Positions 35,799-45,004 of a stretch of 64,000 nucleotides of DNA are shown piece by piece. Source of the DNA: Peteryoungia wuzhouensis (GTDB lineage: Bacteria > Pseudomonadota > Alphaproteobacteria > Rhizobiales > Rhizobiaceae); NCBI RefSeq assembly GCF_003205195.1, contig NZ_QJRY01000004.1, positions 1 to 64,000 of the forward strand. The letters are read 5' to 3'. Position numbers and translations under genes: made by a program. The notes below the pieces were generated by a model, which saw nothing but the letters and a program-made list of their open reading frames with translations, did no database searches and had not been told where the DNA came from. Within the stretch, counting starts at the first letter, position 1, and each line of letters opens with the position of its first letter.

Positions 35799-37325
35799 AT
35801 GACATCGGTTGGGGGCGAGGCGCGGGCACCCGTGCTCGTGGCGGAGCGTATTTCCAAATCATTCAACGACGTCCAGGTGCTGTTCAGCGTCGATTTCGAC
35901 GTGATGCCGGGCGAAGTTCACGCGCTGATGGGCGAGAATGGCGCGGGCAAGTCGACGCTGGTCAAGATCCTCTCGGGTTTCGAGCAGGCGACTGCCGGAC
36001 GCATCCTGCTGGACGGCGAACCGGTGACGCTGCCGGCGAACGGTGCCGCGGAGGCGATGGGCATCGTTCTGATCCACCAGGAATTCAACCTCGCCGACCA
36101 TCTGACCGTCACCGAAAGCCTGTTTCTCGGCCGCGAGGTCACCCGTTTCGGCATGCTGGATCGCAAGGTGATGCGGGCCGAGACGCGGCGCGTGCTCGAT
36201 CAGCTGGGGTCACGGATCGACGAGAATGCGCTGATCAGTTCGCTCGCCGTTGCCGACAAGCAGATGGTCGAGATCGCCAAGGCAATCAGCCGCAAGGCGC
36301 GCATCGTCTTCATGGACGAGCCAACGGCCGTCCTGTCGCGCGACGAGACCGAGGTGCTGTTCGACCAGGTGCGCAAGCTGCGCGCCCGGGGCACGAGTTT
36401 CGTCTTCGTCTCCCACAAGCTGGACGAGGTGATGGAGCTGACCGACCGTGTCACCGTGCTGCGCGACGGGCAATGGGTGAAGACCGCGCCGACCTCTGCG
36501 CTCGACGGCGAGGCGATCGCGCAGTTGATGGTGGGCCGTGAGTTGTCGAGCCTCTATCCGACGAAACACGAGCCTGACGTCGACGAGGAGATCGTGCTGT
36601 CGGTCAAGGATCTGACCACGGGCTTTGTGAAAAATGCCAGCTTCGACTTGAAGCGCGGCGAGGTGCTCGGCTTTTCCGGTCTGATCGGATCGGGGCGTAC
36701 GGAACTGATGGAAGCGGTGGCGGGGCTTCGTCCGCGTCTCTCCGGAGAGGTGCGGCTCAAGGGCACGGTGCTTGAGGCCGGTGATTTCCGCGAGGCGAAC
36801 CGGCGCGGGCTCGCCTATATGACCAAGGATCGCAAGGGCAAGGGCCTGCTGCTCGGCGAGGGCATGACGGCGAACCTGACGCTGCAGTCTATGGATAATC
36901 ACGTGCGGCACGGCTATCTCGACCCCGGCAGCGAGGCCAAGGCCATGGCGCGGGCCAAGCGGCGCTTCGACATCCGCGTGCGCGACGACCGTGTCAGGGT
37001 GGGGCGCATGTCCGGTGGCAATCAGCAGAAGCTGCTGCTCGCCAAGATCATGGAAGTCGAACCCCAGATCATCATCATCGACGAGCCGACGCGCGGCATC
37101 GATGTCGGCACCAAGCAGCAGATCTATCATTTCATCGCCGCGCTCGCCCGCGAAGGGCGCTCGATCATCGTGATTTCCTCGGAAATGCCCGAGGTAATCG
37201 GCCTTTGCACCCGCGTTGCCGTGATGCGGGAGGGCCGGATGGTCGGCCTGCTCGAGGGTGAGGACATCAACGAACAGACGATCATGCGTTACGCCGCCGG
37301 CCTGAAACGGCAGATGGCGAGCTGA
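35799..37325 (+). CDS. Sugar ABC transporter ATPase, two-domain (RbsA/XylG type)
   Basis: A 508-residue tandem ATPase of the ribose/xylose/galactose group. The first half has Walker A GENGAGKST (45-53) and FMDEPTAVLS. The second half has a degenerate P-loop GLIGSGRTE, signature MSGGNQQK and IIIDEPTRGID, which is normal for this family. GGGAGG precedes the ATG at 35799. Drives uptake through the downstream permease. Confidence 0.92.
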   Translation: MTSVGGEARAPVLVAERISKSFNDVQVLFSVDFDVMPGEVHALMGENGAGKSTLVKILSGFEQATAGRILLDGEPVTLPANGAAEAMGIVLIHQEFNLADHLTVTESLFLGREVTRFGMLDRKVMRAETRRVLDQLGSRIDENALISSLAVADKQMVEIAKAISRKARIVFMDEPTAVLSRDETEVLFDQVRKLRARGTSFVFVSHKLDEVMELTDRVTVLRDGQWVKTAPTSALDGEAIAQLMVGRELSSLYPTKHEPDVDEEIVLSVKDLTTGFVKNASFDLKRGEVLGFSGLIGSGRTELMEAVAGLRPRLSGEVRLKGTVLEAGDFREANRRGLAYMTKDRKGKGLLLGEGMTANLTLQSMDNHVRHGYLDPGSEAKAMARAKRRFDIRVRDDRVRVGRMSGGNQQKLLLAKIMEVEPQIIIIDEPTRGIDVGTKQQIYHFIAALAREGRSIIVISSEMPEVIGLCTRVAVMREGRMVGLLEGEDINEQTIMRYAAGLKRQMAS

Positions 37326-37422
37326 TCCAAGGCCAAGGCCCGGCGAACAAGACCGGGTTTGAGACGAAGACTTCAGGGTGCGCGACCTCCGGTAAAGAGG
37401 CGCGGGAGGAGACGGGAAAACC

Positions 37423-38433
37423 ATGACTGCCGAGACTGACACGACCACCCCTGGGCCTAGCCGCCGCACCTGGCGCGACGTCGATCTGCGGGCCGTGGCG
37501 CCCTTTGCGGCGCTGCTGATCCTGCTGATCATCGGCGCCCTGGTGAACCCTAACTTCATTGGTCTCACCAACCTCGCCAATGTCGCGACACGGTCCGCCT
37601 TCATTGCGATCATCGCCGTCGGCGCGACCTTCGTCATCTCGTCGGGGGATCTCGATCTCTCGGTCGGCTCGATGGTGGCCTTCGTGGCGAGCCTGATGAT
37701 CCTGTTCATGAATTCCGGGGCCATTGCCGATCCGGGCCTGATGATTGCCGCCGCCATGGCGCTTGCCATCATCATCGGCTCGCTCTGCGGGCTGTTGAAC
37801 GGACTGATCACCACCGTCGGCAAGATCGAGCCTTTCATCGCCACGCTCGGCACCATGGGCATCTATCGCGGCCTGACGACCTGGCTGTCTCAAGGTGGCG
37901 CCATCACGCTGCGCGATCCGGTGCAGCAGGAAATCTACCGACCGGTCTATTTCGGCTCGATCCTTGGACTGCCGGTGCCGATCGTCATCATTCTCGTGGT
38001 GACCGCGATTGCCGCCGTCATTCTCTATCGCACCCGTTATGGCCGCCATGTGGTTGCCGTCGGTTCAAGCCGCGATGTCGCGCGTTATTCCGGCATTGCC
38101 GTGGACCGGGTGCGCACCATCGCCTTCGTCATCCAGGGGCTCTGCGTGGCCATTGCGGTGCTGCTCTATGTGCCGCGTCTCGGCTCGACATCGGCCACGA
38201 CCGGTATCCTGTGGGAGTTGCAGGCGATCACCGCCGTCGTTGTCGGTGGCACGGCGCTGAAGGGTGGGGCTGGCCGCGTCTGGGGCACGATCTGCGGCGC
38301 CTTCATCCTCGAACTCGTCGGCAACATCATGCTCTTGTCGAACTTCATCTCCGAATATCTGATCGGCGCCATCCAGGGCACGATCATTATCATCGCGATG
38401 CTCGTCCAGCGGTCGCTGGCGCGCAAGGCGTGA
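37423..38433 (+). CDS. Sugar ABC transporter permease (RbsC/XylH type)
   Basis: A 336-residue inner-membrane permease with about nine hydrophobic helices. Family motifs are SSGDLDLSVGSMVAFVA, GLLNGLITTVGKIEPFIATL and GGTALKGGAGRVWGT. Second gene of the ABC operon. Length and motifs fit transporters of ribose, xylose, inositol and similar monosaccharides. Confidence 0.92.
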   Translation: MTAETDTTTPGPSRRTWRDVDLRAVAPFAALLILLIIGALVNPNFIGLTNLANVATRSAFIAIIAVGATFVISSGDLDLSVGSMVAFVASLMILFMNSGAIADPGLMIAAAMALAIIIGSLCGLLNGLITTVGKIEPFIATLGTMGIYRGLTTWLSQGGAITLRDPVQQEIYRPVYFGSILGLPVPIVIILVVTAIAAVILYRTRYGRHVVAVGSSRDVARYSGIAVDRVRTIAFVIQGLCVAIAVLLYVPRLGSTSATTGILWELQAITAVVVGGTALKGGAGRVWGTICGAFILELVGNIMLLSNFISEYLIGAIQGTIIIIAMLVQRSLARKA

Positions 38434-38501
38434 CGCGTGACCGGGCAGGAGGGTCGCCCGGTCCGTTCCAACTCGACCCTAGTCACTTTGGGAGGAAACC
38501 A

Positions 38502-39455
38502 ATGCACAAGAAACTGTTGGGTCTCGCCGTCGCGATGACGGCCCTGACCGCGATCTTTACCGCAGCGCAGGCACAGGACACCAAGACCATCGGCGTCTCC
38601 ATTCCGGCCGCCGACCATGGCTGGACGGCCGGCGTCGTCTATCACGCCAACCGCGTCGCCGAACTCCTGATGAAGGAACATCCGGGCCTCAACGTCGTCG
38701 TCAAGACCTCGGCTGATCCGGCCACCCAGGCGAATGCCGTGCAGGACCTTGAAGTCCAGGGCATCGATGCGCTGGTCATCCTGCCGACCGATCCGGATCC
38801 GCTGGTCAACGCGATGAAGGAAGTGAAGGCCAAGGGTCACTTCGTCACGATCGTCGACCGTGCACCGTCGATGAACGACAACAGCGTGCGCGACCTCTAT
38901 GTCGCCGGCAACAACCCGGCGCTCGGCAAGGTCGCCGGCGAATACATCGCCAAGAACTCGCCGGACGCCGAAGTCGTCATCATCCGTGGTCTGCCGATCC
39001 CCATCGACCAGCAGCGTCAGGACGGTTTCGATGAAGGCATCAAGGGCTCGAACGTCAAGGTCCTCGACCGCCAGTTCGGCAACTGGAACCGCGACGATGC
39101 CTTCAAGGTGATGCAGGACTACCTGACCAAATATCCGAAGATCGATGTGGTCTGGTGCCAGGACGACGACATGGCCGTCGGCGTGCTGCAGGCGATCGAG
39201 CAGGCCGGCCGTACCGACATCCAGTACATCATCGGCGGTGCCGGTTCGAAGGACATGATCAAGAAGGTCATGGATGGCGACAAGATGGTGCCGGTCAACG
39301 TTCTCTACCCGCCGTCGATGGTGGGGACTGCCATGGAGCTGACGGCCGCTGCGCTTTACGACAGCGTTCCGGTTCACGGCACCTATACGCTGGACGCGAC
39401 GCTGATCACCGCCGACAACGCGAAGAACTACTACTTCCCGGACTCGCCGTTCTGA
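38502..39455 (+). CDS. Sugar ABC transporter substrate-binding protein
   Basis: A 317-residue periplasmic binding protein of the RbsB type. A signal peptide (MHKKLLGLAVAMTALTAIFT, cleavage near AQAQ) opens the protein. The mature part shows IGVSIPAADHGWTAGVVYHA, INA-type hinge segments and VWCQDDDMAVGVLQAIEQAG. GGGAGGA precedes the ATG. Third gene of the operon; a hairpin follows. The sugar is not known. Confidence 0.92.
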   Translation: MHKKLLGLAVAMTALTAIFTAAQAQDTKTIGVSIPAADHGWTAGVVYHANRVAELLMKEHPGLNVVVKTSADPATQANAVQDLEVQGIDALVILPTDPDPLVNAMKEVKAKGHFVTIVDRAPSMNDNSVRDLYVAGNNPALGKVAGEYIAKNSPDAEVVIIRGLPIPIDQQRQDGFDEGIKGSNVKVLDRQFGNWNRDDAFKVMQDYLTKYPKIDVVWCQDDDMAVGVLQAIEQAGRTDIQYIIGGAGSKDMIKKVMDGDKMVPVNVLYPPSMVGTAMELTAAALYDSVPVHGTYTLDATLITADNAKNYYFPDSPF

Positions 39456-39478
39456 TCTGAAACCATCCAAGTCCAATG

Positions 39479-39505
39479 TCTGCCCGGGTTTTCCCGGGCA
39501 GATTT
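39479..39505 (+). terminator. Hairpin after the sugar-binding protein gene
   Basis: TCTGCCCGGG (39479-39488), loop TTTT, CCCGGGCAGA (39493-39502), then TTT. A stable stem that can terminate or attenuate transcription before the isomerase gene. High expression of the binding protein over downstream genes would fit. Confidence 0.8.
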
Positions 39506-39559
39506 CTGCGACAAACATCATTGCGGTTGTGTCGAAATTCCATCTCCTGTAATCGTTCA

Positions 39560-39573
39560 CGGAAACGTTGCAG
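39560..39573. promoter_or_regulatory. Candidate operator upstream of the isomerase gene
   Basis: CGGAAACGTTGCAG matches the perfect palindrome CTGCAACGTTGCAG at 42919-42932 in 12 of 14 positions. It lies 22 bases upstream of the isomerase ATG, in a region that follows a terminator-like hairpin. The AACGTT centre is typical of LacI-family sites. Confidence 0.45.
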
Positions 39574-39594
39574 GGATCTCAGGGAGGAGAATTC

Positions 39595-40647
39595 ATGAAG
39601 ACGATCAAGGGACCGGCGATTTTTCTCGGCCAGTTTGCGGGTGATGCCGCACCGTTCAACACCTGGGATGGAATCACCAAATGGGCGGCCGACAAAGGCT
39701 ATGTCGGCGTGCAGGTTCCGACCTGGGCCGGCCAGCTTATGGACTTGAAAAAGGCCGCTGAATCCAAGGATTATTGCGACGAGCTCGCCGGTGTGGCGCG
39801 CCAGAACGGCGTCGAGATCACCGAGCTTTCCACCCACCTTCAGGGCCAACTGGTCGCCGTGCATCCGGCCTATGACGAAGCCTTTGACGGCTTTGCGGCG
39901 CCCGAAGTGCGCGGCAATCCTAGGGCGCGGCAGGAATGGGCCGTGCAGCAGGTCAAGTATGCGCTGAAGGCTTCGCGCAATCTCGGCATCAAGGCGCATG
40001 CGACCTTTTCCGGCGCGCTCGCCTGGCCGTTCATCTATCCCTGGCCGCAGCGCCCGGCGGGCCTGGTCGAGACCGCTTTCGACGAACTCGCGCGCCGCTG
40101 GCTGCCGATCCTCGATTATGCCGAGGAGCAGGGCGTCGACGTTTGTTACGAGATCCATCCGGGCGAAGACCTGCATGACGGCGTGACCTTCGAGATGTTC
40201 CTGGAGCGGGTGAAGAACCACAGCAGAGCCAACATGCTCTACGACCCGTCGCACTATGTGCTGCAATGCCTCGACTATCTCGACAACATCGACATCTACA
40301 AGGACCGGATCAAGATGTTCCACGTCAAGGACGCGGAATTCAATCCGACCGGCCGGCAGGGCGTCTATGGCGGTTATCAGGGCTGGGTTCAGCGGGCCGG
40401 GCGCTTCCGCTCTCTCGGCGACGGCCAGGTCGATTTCGGTGCGATTTTTTCCAAGATGGCGGCGAATGATTTCGACGGCTGGGCCGTTGTCGAATGGGAA
40501 TGCGCGCTGAAACACCCGGAAGACGGCGCCCGTGAAGGGGCAGACTTCGTCCGGGCGCATATCATCCGCGTGACCGAAAAGGCGTTTGACGACTTCGCCT
40601 CCGGCGGGACCGACGATGCGGCCAATCGCCGGATGCTGGGCCTCTGA
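39595..40647 (+). CDS. Sugar phosphate isomerase/epimerase-type TIM barrel
   Basis: A 350-residue AP-endonuclease-2 fold enzyme. Likely metal ligands and catalytic residues lie in CYEIHPGED, DPSHYVLQCL, FHVKDAEF and VVEWECALKHP, at the ends of barrel strands. GGGAGGA precedes the ATG at 39595. Such proteins isomerise or epimerise sugars and often pair with Gfo/Idh/MocA oxidoreductases, as with the gene at 41467. Reaction unknown; inosose or 3-keto-sugar chemistry is possible. Confidence 0.85.
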   Translation: MKTIKGPAIFLGQFAGDAAPFNTWDGITKWAADKGYVGVQVPTWAGQLMDLKKAAESKDYCDELAGVARQNGVEITELSTHLQGQLVAVHPAYDEAFDGFAAPEVRGNPRARQEWAVQQVKYALKASRNLGIKAHATFSGALAWPFIYPWPQRPAGLVETAFDELARRWLPILDYAEEQGVDVCYEIHPGEDLHDGVTFEMFLERVKNHSRANMLYDPSHYVLQCLDYLDNIDIYKDRIKMFHVKDAEFNPTGRQGVYGGYQGWVQRAGRFRSLGDGQVDFGAIFSKMAANDFDGWAVVEWECALKHPEDGAREGADFVRAHIIRVTEKAFDDFASGGTDDAANRRMLGL

Positions 40648-40649
40648 GA

Positions 40650-41285
40650 CTAGACGGACTTGAGGGCGACGATGTCGCCGCTCTCGAGGTGGGGCAGGGC
40701 ACGTTCGATCTTGTCGAGCGGCCAGTCCCACCAGGCGAGCGCCAGGAGGTCGGCGATCTCCTTGTCCGTGAAGCGCTGTCGGATCATGGTCGCGGGATTG
40801 CCGCCGACGATGGTGTAGGGGGGCACATCCCGCGTCACCACAGCGCGGGCGGCGATGATGGCGCCGGATCCGATCGTGACCCCCGGCATGATCGTCGCGC
40901 CGTGGCCGATCCAGACGTCGTGGCCGATGACGGTGTCGCGGAAAGGCAGGTCCTGGTAGCCGGTGATGGTTTCAGGGCTGAACACGCGGAAGGGGTAGGT
41001 CGAAATCCCGGACATCGCGTGATTGGCCGAACTGGTGATGATGATCGCCTCGCGGGCAATCTGCACGAAGCGGCCGATCACCAGTCGTTCCCGGCTGAAG
41101 GGATAGAGATAAGGCGCGAGGATCGCTGCCGTCTCTTTCGCCGTGCCGGAATGGGTGAAGTAGCTGAAGTCGCCAATCTCCATGCGGGGATGATCGACGA
41201 CGGCAGCGAGCTGAACGGTCTCGCGATAGGGCGTGCCGTCGGCCAGCGTGATGGGATAGGGTTGTCTCGGGTCGAGAAAAGGCAT
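40650..41285 (-). CDS. CatB-related O-acetyltransferase (left-handed beta helix)
   Basis: A 211-residue hexapeptide-repeat acetyltransferase of the xenobiotic (Vat/CatB) group. The hexapeptide coils are IGHDVWIGHGATIMPGVTIG and GAIIAARAVVTRDVPPYTIV, with the family ending GGNPATMIRQRF and WWDWPLDKI. Catalytic His is likely in SANHAMSG. AAGGA lies ten bases before the ATG at 41285. It is on the opposite strand to its sugar-gene neighbours, stopping two bases after the isomerase gene. Real substrate unknown. Confidence 0.87.
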   Translation of the reverse strand: MPFLDPRQPYPITLADGTPYRETVQLAAVVDHPRMEIGDFSYFTHSGTAKETAAILAPYLYPFSRERLVIGRFVQIAREAIIITSSANHAMSGISTYPFRVFSPETITGYQDLPFRDTVIGHDVWIGHGATIMPGVTIGSGAIIAARAVVTRDVPPYTIVGGNPATMIRQRFTDKEIADLLALAWWDWPLDKIERALPHLESGDIVALKSV

Positions 41286-41421
41286 GGTTGAGATCCTTGC
41301 AAAAGCTTGCATCTGGCGTCGCGGTGATCGCTGACGCGGGCTTGTTCGCTTTGCCTCACAAGAGGCGGATCTCAGATGTTCACTGTCAGGGCATCCTTCT
41401 TCTTGGATGCCAGGTAACGGA

Positions 41422-41441
41422 TCTGGAGCGTGAACTCCAGA
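41422..41441. promoter_or_regulatory. Inverted repeat upstream of the oxidoreductase gene
   Basis: TCTGGAG and CTCCAGA with a six-base spacer form a perfect seven-base stem 25 bases upstream of the ATG at 41467. It could be an operator or a hairpin in the 5' untranslated region. Confidence 0.3.
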
Positions 41442-41466
41442 CGCAGCTCATGAAGGAGGACGCATC

Positions 41467-42639
41467 ATGGCGATCGAAGCGAGCAAATCGGAACACCGCG
41501 CGGCGAAAATTCGCCTCGGCATGGTCGGTGGCGGGCAGGGCGCGTTTATCGGCGCGGTGCATCGCATGGCCGCCCGGCTGGACGACCATTATGACCTCGT
41601 TGCCGGAGCGCTGTCGTCGACGGCGGAGAAGTCGCTCGCGTCCGGCCGTGACCTCGGGCTTGATCCGGAGCGGTGCTACGGCTCCTTCCAGGAGATGGCG
41701 GACAAGGAGTCGGCGCGACCCGACGGTATCGAGGCCGTCTCGATCGTCACGCCGAACCATGTGCATTTCGCCGCCGCCAAGGCATTCCTCGAAAAGGGCA
41801 TCCATGTCATCTGCGACAAGCCGCTGACGTCCAATCTCGAGGATGCGAAGGCGCTGAAGGCTGTGGCCGACAAGGCCAAGGCGCTGTTCATCCTGACGCA
41901 TAACTACACCGGTTATCCGATGGTGCGCCATGCGCGCGAGCTGGTGCGCTCGGGCGAACTCGGCGATATCCGACTGGTGCAGATGGAATATCCGCAGGAT
42001 TGGCTCGCCGAACCTGTCGAGCAGACCGGATCGAAACAGGCGGCCTGGCGCACCGACCCGGCACAATCGGGCGTCGGCGGCTCGACCGGCGATATCGGCA
42101 CGCATGCCTATAATCTCGGCTCGTTCATTTCCGGCCTCGAACTGGATGAACTGGCGGCCGACGTGCATACCTTCGTCGAAGGGCGTCGGCTCGACGACAA
42201 CGCCCATGTGATGCTGCGCTTCAAGGGCGGCGCGAAGGGCATGCTCTGGTGCAGCCAGGTGGCGACCGGCAATGAGAACGGGCTGAAGGTGCGGATCTAT
42301 GGCACCAAGGCCGGTATTGAATGGACGCAGGCCGATCCGAACTATCTCTGGTTCACGCGGCTGGGCGAGCCGAAGCAGCTGATCACGCGCGGCGGGGCCG
42401 GGGCGAATTCGGCTGCGGCGCGTGTGACCCGCATTCCGTCGGGACATCCCGAAGGTTATCTCGAAGCCTTTGCGACGATCTATTCGGAGGCGGCTGCGGC
42501 CATCCAGGCGGCGCGGACGGGGGCGGCCGTTGATCCGGCGGTGGTTTATCCGACGGTGGATGATGGCGTGAAGGGTGTGGCGTTTGTCACTGCTTGTATC
42601 GAGTCGGGCAAGAAGAATGGTGGCTGGGTGAAGGTTTGA
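41467..42639 (+). CDS. Gfo/Idh/MocA family oxidoreductase
   Basis: A 390-residue NAD(P)-dependent sugar dehydrogenase. The Rossmann start is [20 protein letters not shown]; the conserved lysine motif is CDKPLTSN (EKP-type), and [20 protein letters not shown] holds the catalytic His region. AAGGAGG precedes the ATG. Likely works with the TIM-barrel isomerase on the same imported or released sugar. The glucosidase gene downstream suggests beta-glucosides as a source. Confidence 0.9.
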   Translation: MAIEASKSEHRAAKIRLGMVGGGQGAFIGAVHRMAARLDDHYDLVAGALSSTAEKSLASGRDLGLDPERCYGSFQEMADKESARPDGIEAVSIVTPNHVHFAAAKAFLEKGIHVICDKPLTSNLEDAKALKAVADKAKALFILTHNYTGYPMVRHARELVRSGELGDIRLVQMEYPQDWLAEPVEQTGSKQAAWRTDPAQSGVGGSTGDIGTHAYNLGSFISGLELDELAADVHTFVEGRRLDDNAHVMLRFKGGAKGMLWCSQVATGNENGLKVRIYGTKAGIEWTQADPNYLWFTRLGEPKQLITRGGAGANSAAARVTRIPSGHPEGYLEAFATIYSEAAAAIQAARTGAAVDPAVVYPTVDDGVKGVAFVTACIESGKKNGGWVKV

Positions 42640-42642
42640 TAT

Positions 42643-42693
42643 CACCTCCCCCTTGAGGGGGGGGGAGGTCGCCGCGAAGCGGCGGGTGGGGTG
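42643..42693. repeat. Short mosaic repeat, related to 32302-32410
   Basis: CACCTCCCCCTTGAGG at the left, CGCCGCGAAGCGGCGGGTGG in the middle. This repeats the left half of the element between xylB and xylA, here three bases after the oxidoreductase stop. Confidence 0.7.
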
Positions 42694-42705
42694 ATCTATG
42701 AACTT

Positions 42706-42818
42706 GCCCCTCACCCTACCCTCTCCCCGCAAGCGGGGAGAGGGGGGAATGCTTGGCCAGCGGCGAGGCCTTCTCCCCGCTCGCGGGGAGAAGGTGCCCG
42801 AAGGGCGGATGAGGGGCA
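42706..42818. repeat. RIME-like element, copy 3
   Basis: Bounded by GCCCCTCACCC and GATGAGGGGCA with hairpins CTCTCCCCGC/GCGGGGAGAG and CTTCTCCCCGC/GCGGGGAGAAG. Closely similar to the copy at 175-291 in the same orientation. It lies between the oxidoreductase and glucosidase genes. Confidence 0.78.
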
Positions 42819-42918
42819 TGGTTACAGGGGGGGCGGCGCAGATGAAACTCGACCGATCCTCTCGATGACCCACCGGAGCTTCGCTCTACCGCTCACCATC
42901 AACGAGAAGGTGGATTTC

Positions 42919-42932
42919 CTGCAACGTTGCAG
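42919..42932. promoter_or_regulatory. Palindromic operator upstream of the beta-glucosidase gene
   Basis: CTGCAACGTTGCAG is a perfect 14-bp palindrome with a central CG, as expected for a LacI-family site, 106 bases upstream of the ATG at 43039. A related site stands before the isomerase gene. Confidence 0.6.
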
Positions 42933-43038
42933 TTTTTTGTTTCCAACGTCTTCACCGCGTCGTTCGATTGCTCTAAACCGCTCATCGACTGACCAGCGGC
43001 GGCCCCTTCCGCCTGCACCCTGACGAAGGAGACGTCCC

Positions 43039-44412
43039 ATGATCGATCCCAAGGCGCTTGCCTCGCGTTTTCCCGGTGATTTCCTCTTTGGCGTGGCCAC
43101 CGCCTCCTTCCAGATCGAAGGGGCGTCGAAGGCGGATGGGCGGAAAGCTTCGATCTGGGATGCGTTTTCCAACATGCCGGGCCGGGTCTTCGGGCGGCAC
43201 AATGGCGACGTCGCCTGCGATCACTACAATCGCTGGGAAAGCGATCTCGATCTGATCCAGGACATGGGGGTCTCTGCCTATCGGTTTTCGATCGCCTGGC
43301 CGCGCATCGTTCCGGAGGGGACGGGGCCGATCAACGAGAAGGGTCTCGATTTCTACGACAGACTGGTCGATGGCTTGAAGGCGCGCGGCATCATGGCCTA
43401 TGCGACGCTTTACCATTGGGATCTGCCGCTTTCGCTGATGGGCGAGGGCGGCTGGACGGCGCGATCGACGGCACAGGCCTTCCAGCGTTACACCAAGGTG
43501 GTGATGGAGCGTCTCGGCGATCGGCTGGATGCCGTCGCGACCTTCAACGAGCCCTGGTGCTCGGTCTGGCTCAGCCATCTCTATGGCATTCACGCGCCGG
43601 GCGAGCGCAACATGGATGCGGCGCTCCACGCGCTGCATTACACCAATCTGGCGCATGGGCTTTCCGTCCAGGCGATCCGGGACGTGTCGCCCAAGGTGCC
43701 GGTCGGACTGGTGCTGAATGCGCATGAGACGCTGCCGGGGTCGGAGAGTGATGCCGATCGCGCAGCCTCCGAGCGCGCGCATCAGTTCCACAACGGCGTG
43801 TTCTTCGATCCGGTGTTCAAGGGCGAGTATCCGGCGGAGTTCCTGTCGGCGCTTGGCCATCGCATGCCTGTCATCGAGGAAGGCGATCTCGCGATCATCA
43901 ACCAGCCGCTCGACTGGTGGGGGCTGAATTACTATACGCCGATGCGTGTGGCGGACGATCCGACGCCGGGTGCGGAATTCCCGGCAACGGTGGGGGCACC
44001 GCCGGTTTCGAAGGTCACGACCGACATCGGCTGGGAGGTTTATGCGCCGGCCTTGAAGTCGCTCGTCGAACGGCTCTATGCCCGCTACGACCTGCCGCCC
44101 TGCTACATCACCGAGAACGGCGCCTGCTACAATATGGAGGTCGAGGGTGGCGAGGTCGATGACCAGCCGCGGCTCGACTACTACGCCGAGCATCTCGACA
44201 AGGTGGCCGATCTGATCACCGAGGGTTATCCGATGCAGGGCTATTTCGCCTGGTCGCTGATGGACAATTTCGAATGGGCCGAGGGCTACAAGATGCGCTT
44301 CGGCCTCGTGCATGTCGATTACGACAGCCAGGTCCGCACGATCAAGAAAAGCGGCAAGTGGTATCGCGATCTGGCGCTCGAATTTCCCAAGGGCAATTTC
44401 AAGGCCGACTGA
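43039..44412 (+). CDS. Beta-glucosidase, glycoside hydrolase family 1
   Basis: A 457-residue GH1 enzyme hydrolysing beta-glucosides or related disaccharides. The acid/base is Glu171 in TFNEPWCS and the nucleophile Glu359 in ITENGA; FLFGVATASFQIEGA at the start is the GH1 signature. No signal peptide, so it acts in the cytoplasm on imported sugar. GAAGGAG precedes the ATG. It closes the carbohydrate island and has its own operator-like site. Confidence 0.95.
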   Translation: MIDPKALASRFPGDFLFGVATASFQIEGASKADGRKASIWDAFSNMPGRVFGRHNGDVACDHYNRWESDLDLIQDMGVSAYRFSIAWPRIVPEGTGPINEKGLDFYDRLVDGLKARGIMAYATLYHWDLPLSLMGEGGWTARSTAQAFQRYTKVVMERLGDRLDAVATFNEPWCSVWLSHLYGIHAPGERNMDAALHALHYTNLAHGLSVQAIRDVSPKVPVGLVLNAHETLPGSESDADRAASERAHQFHNGVFFDPVFKGEYPAEFLSALGHRMPVIEEGDLAIINQPLDWWGLNYYTPMRVADDPTPGAEFPATVGAPPVSKVTTDIGWEVYAPALKSLVERLYARYDLPPCYITENGACYNMEVEGGEVDDQPRLDYYAEHLDKVADLITEGYPMQGYFAWSLMDNFEWAEGYKMRFGLVHVDYDSQVRTIKKSGKWYRDLALEFPKGNFKAD

Positions 44413-44448
44413 TAGGGTGGGGCATTGTGCCTTCGCGCCTTGCGCTGG

Positions 44449-44844
44449 TCAGCCGAGTTTGATCAGCTTGTTGCTGGTATCGACCTCGTTGCGCCGGTCG
44501 AATTCGGCGCGGGCCAACTGGATGCGGTCGTGATGGGTGAAGACCCAGCCGCCCAGCGCCCGGATCGGTTCGCCGAAGGAGCAGCCGAGATCGGTCAGCG
44601 CATATTCGACCTTCGGCGGCACGGTCGGATGCACTGTCCGCGCCACGATGCCGTCTCTTTCCAGTGAACGCAGTGTCAATGTCAGCATGCGTTGCGAGAT
44701 TCCGACGACTGAGCGCTTGAGATCGGAAAAGCGCTGAGGGCCGTCGGCGAGCATCATGATGACCAAAACCGTCCATTTGTCGCCCAATCGGGCCAGCATT
44801 TCGCTGACGGTCTGGCACTTTGTCATGTCGTAGTTGTCGCACAT
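44449..44844 (-). CDS. HxlR family regulator
   Basis: A 131-residue winged-helix regulator of the HxlR/MarR-like group. It begins MCDNYDMTKCQTVSEMLARL with Cys2 and Cys10, and GDKWTVLVIMMLADGPQRFS is the family core. Several HxlR proteins sense quinones or electrophiles by N-terminal cysteines. It is divergent from the nitroreductase gene and probably controls it. Confidence 0.9.
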   Translation of the reverse strand: MCDNYDMTKCQTVSEMLARLGDKWTVLVIMMLADGPQRFSDLKRSVVGISQRMLTLTLRSLERDGIVARTVHPTVPPKVEYALTDLGCSFGEPIRALGGWVFTHHDRIQLARAEFDRRNEVDTSNKLIKLG

Positions 44845-44872
44845 AACGGTCTCTTTGTTGTATCGTTGTAAC

Positions 44873-44946
44873 CTGGTATCAAAAATGTGCCTTCTTGCAC
44901 AAATCTCATGGTTCCATATCTAGGCCTGGTTACGAATTGATACCAG
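44873..44946. promoter_or_regulatory. Inverted repeat pair between HxlR and nitroreductase genes
   Basis: CTGGTATCAA (44873-44882) and TTGATACCAG (44937-44946) are exact reverse complements flanking the divergent promoter region. They could be two half-sites or two binding sites for the HxlR protein. Confidence 0.55.
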
Positions 44947-45004
44947 ACTACGTCGATGCTGCCAACTCCCATGGCGCCTGGCGGGTCCAACCAGGAGCGA
45001 GATC

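Noticed and set aside
41297..41311. TGCAA/TTGCA inverted repeat before the acetyltransferase gene as a Mur site
   Set aside because: Arms are short, spacing differs from the sit site, and there is no metal gene beside it.
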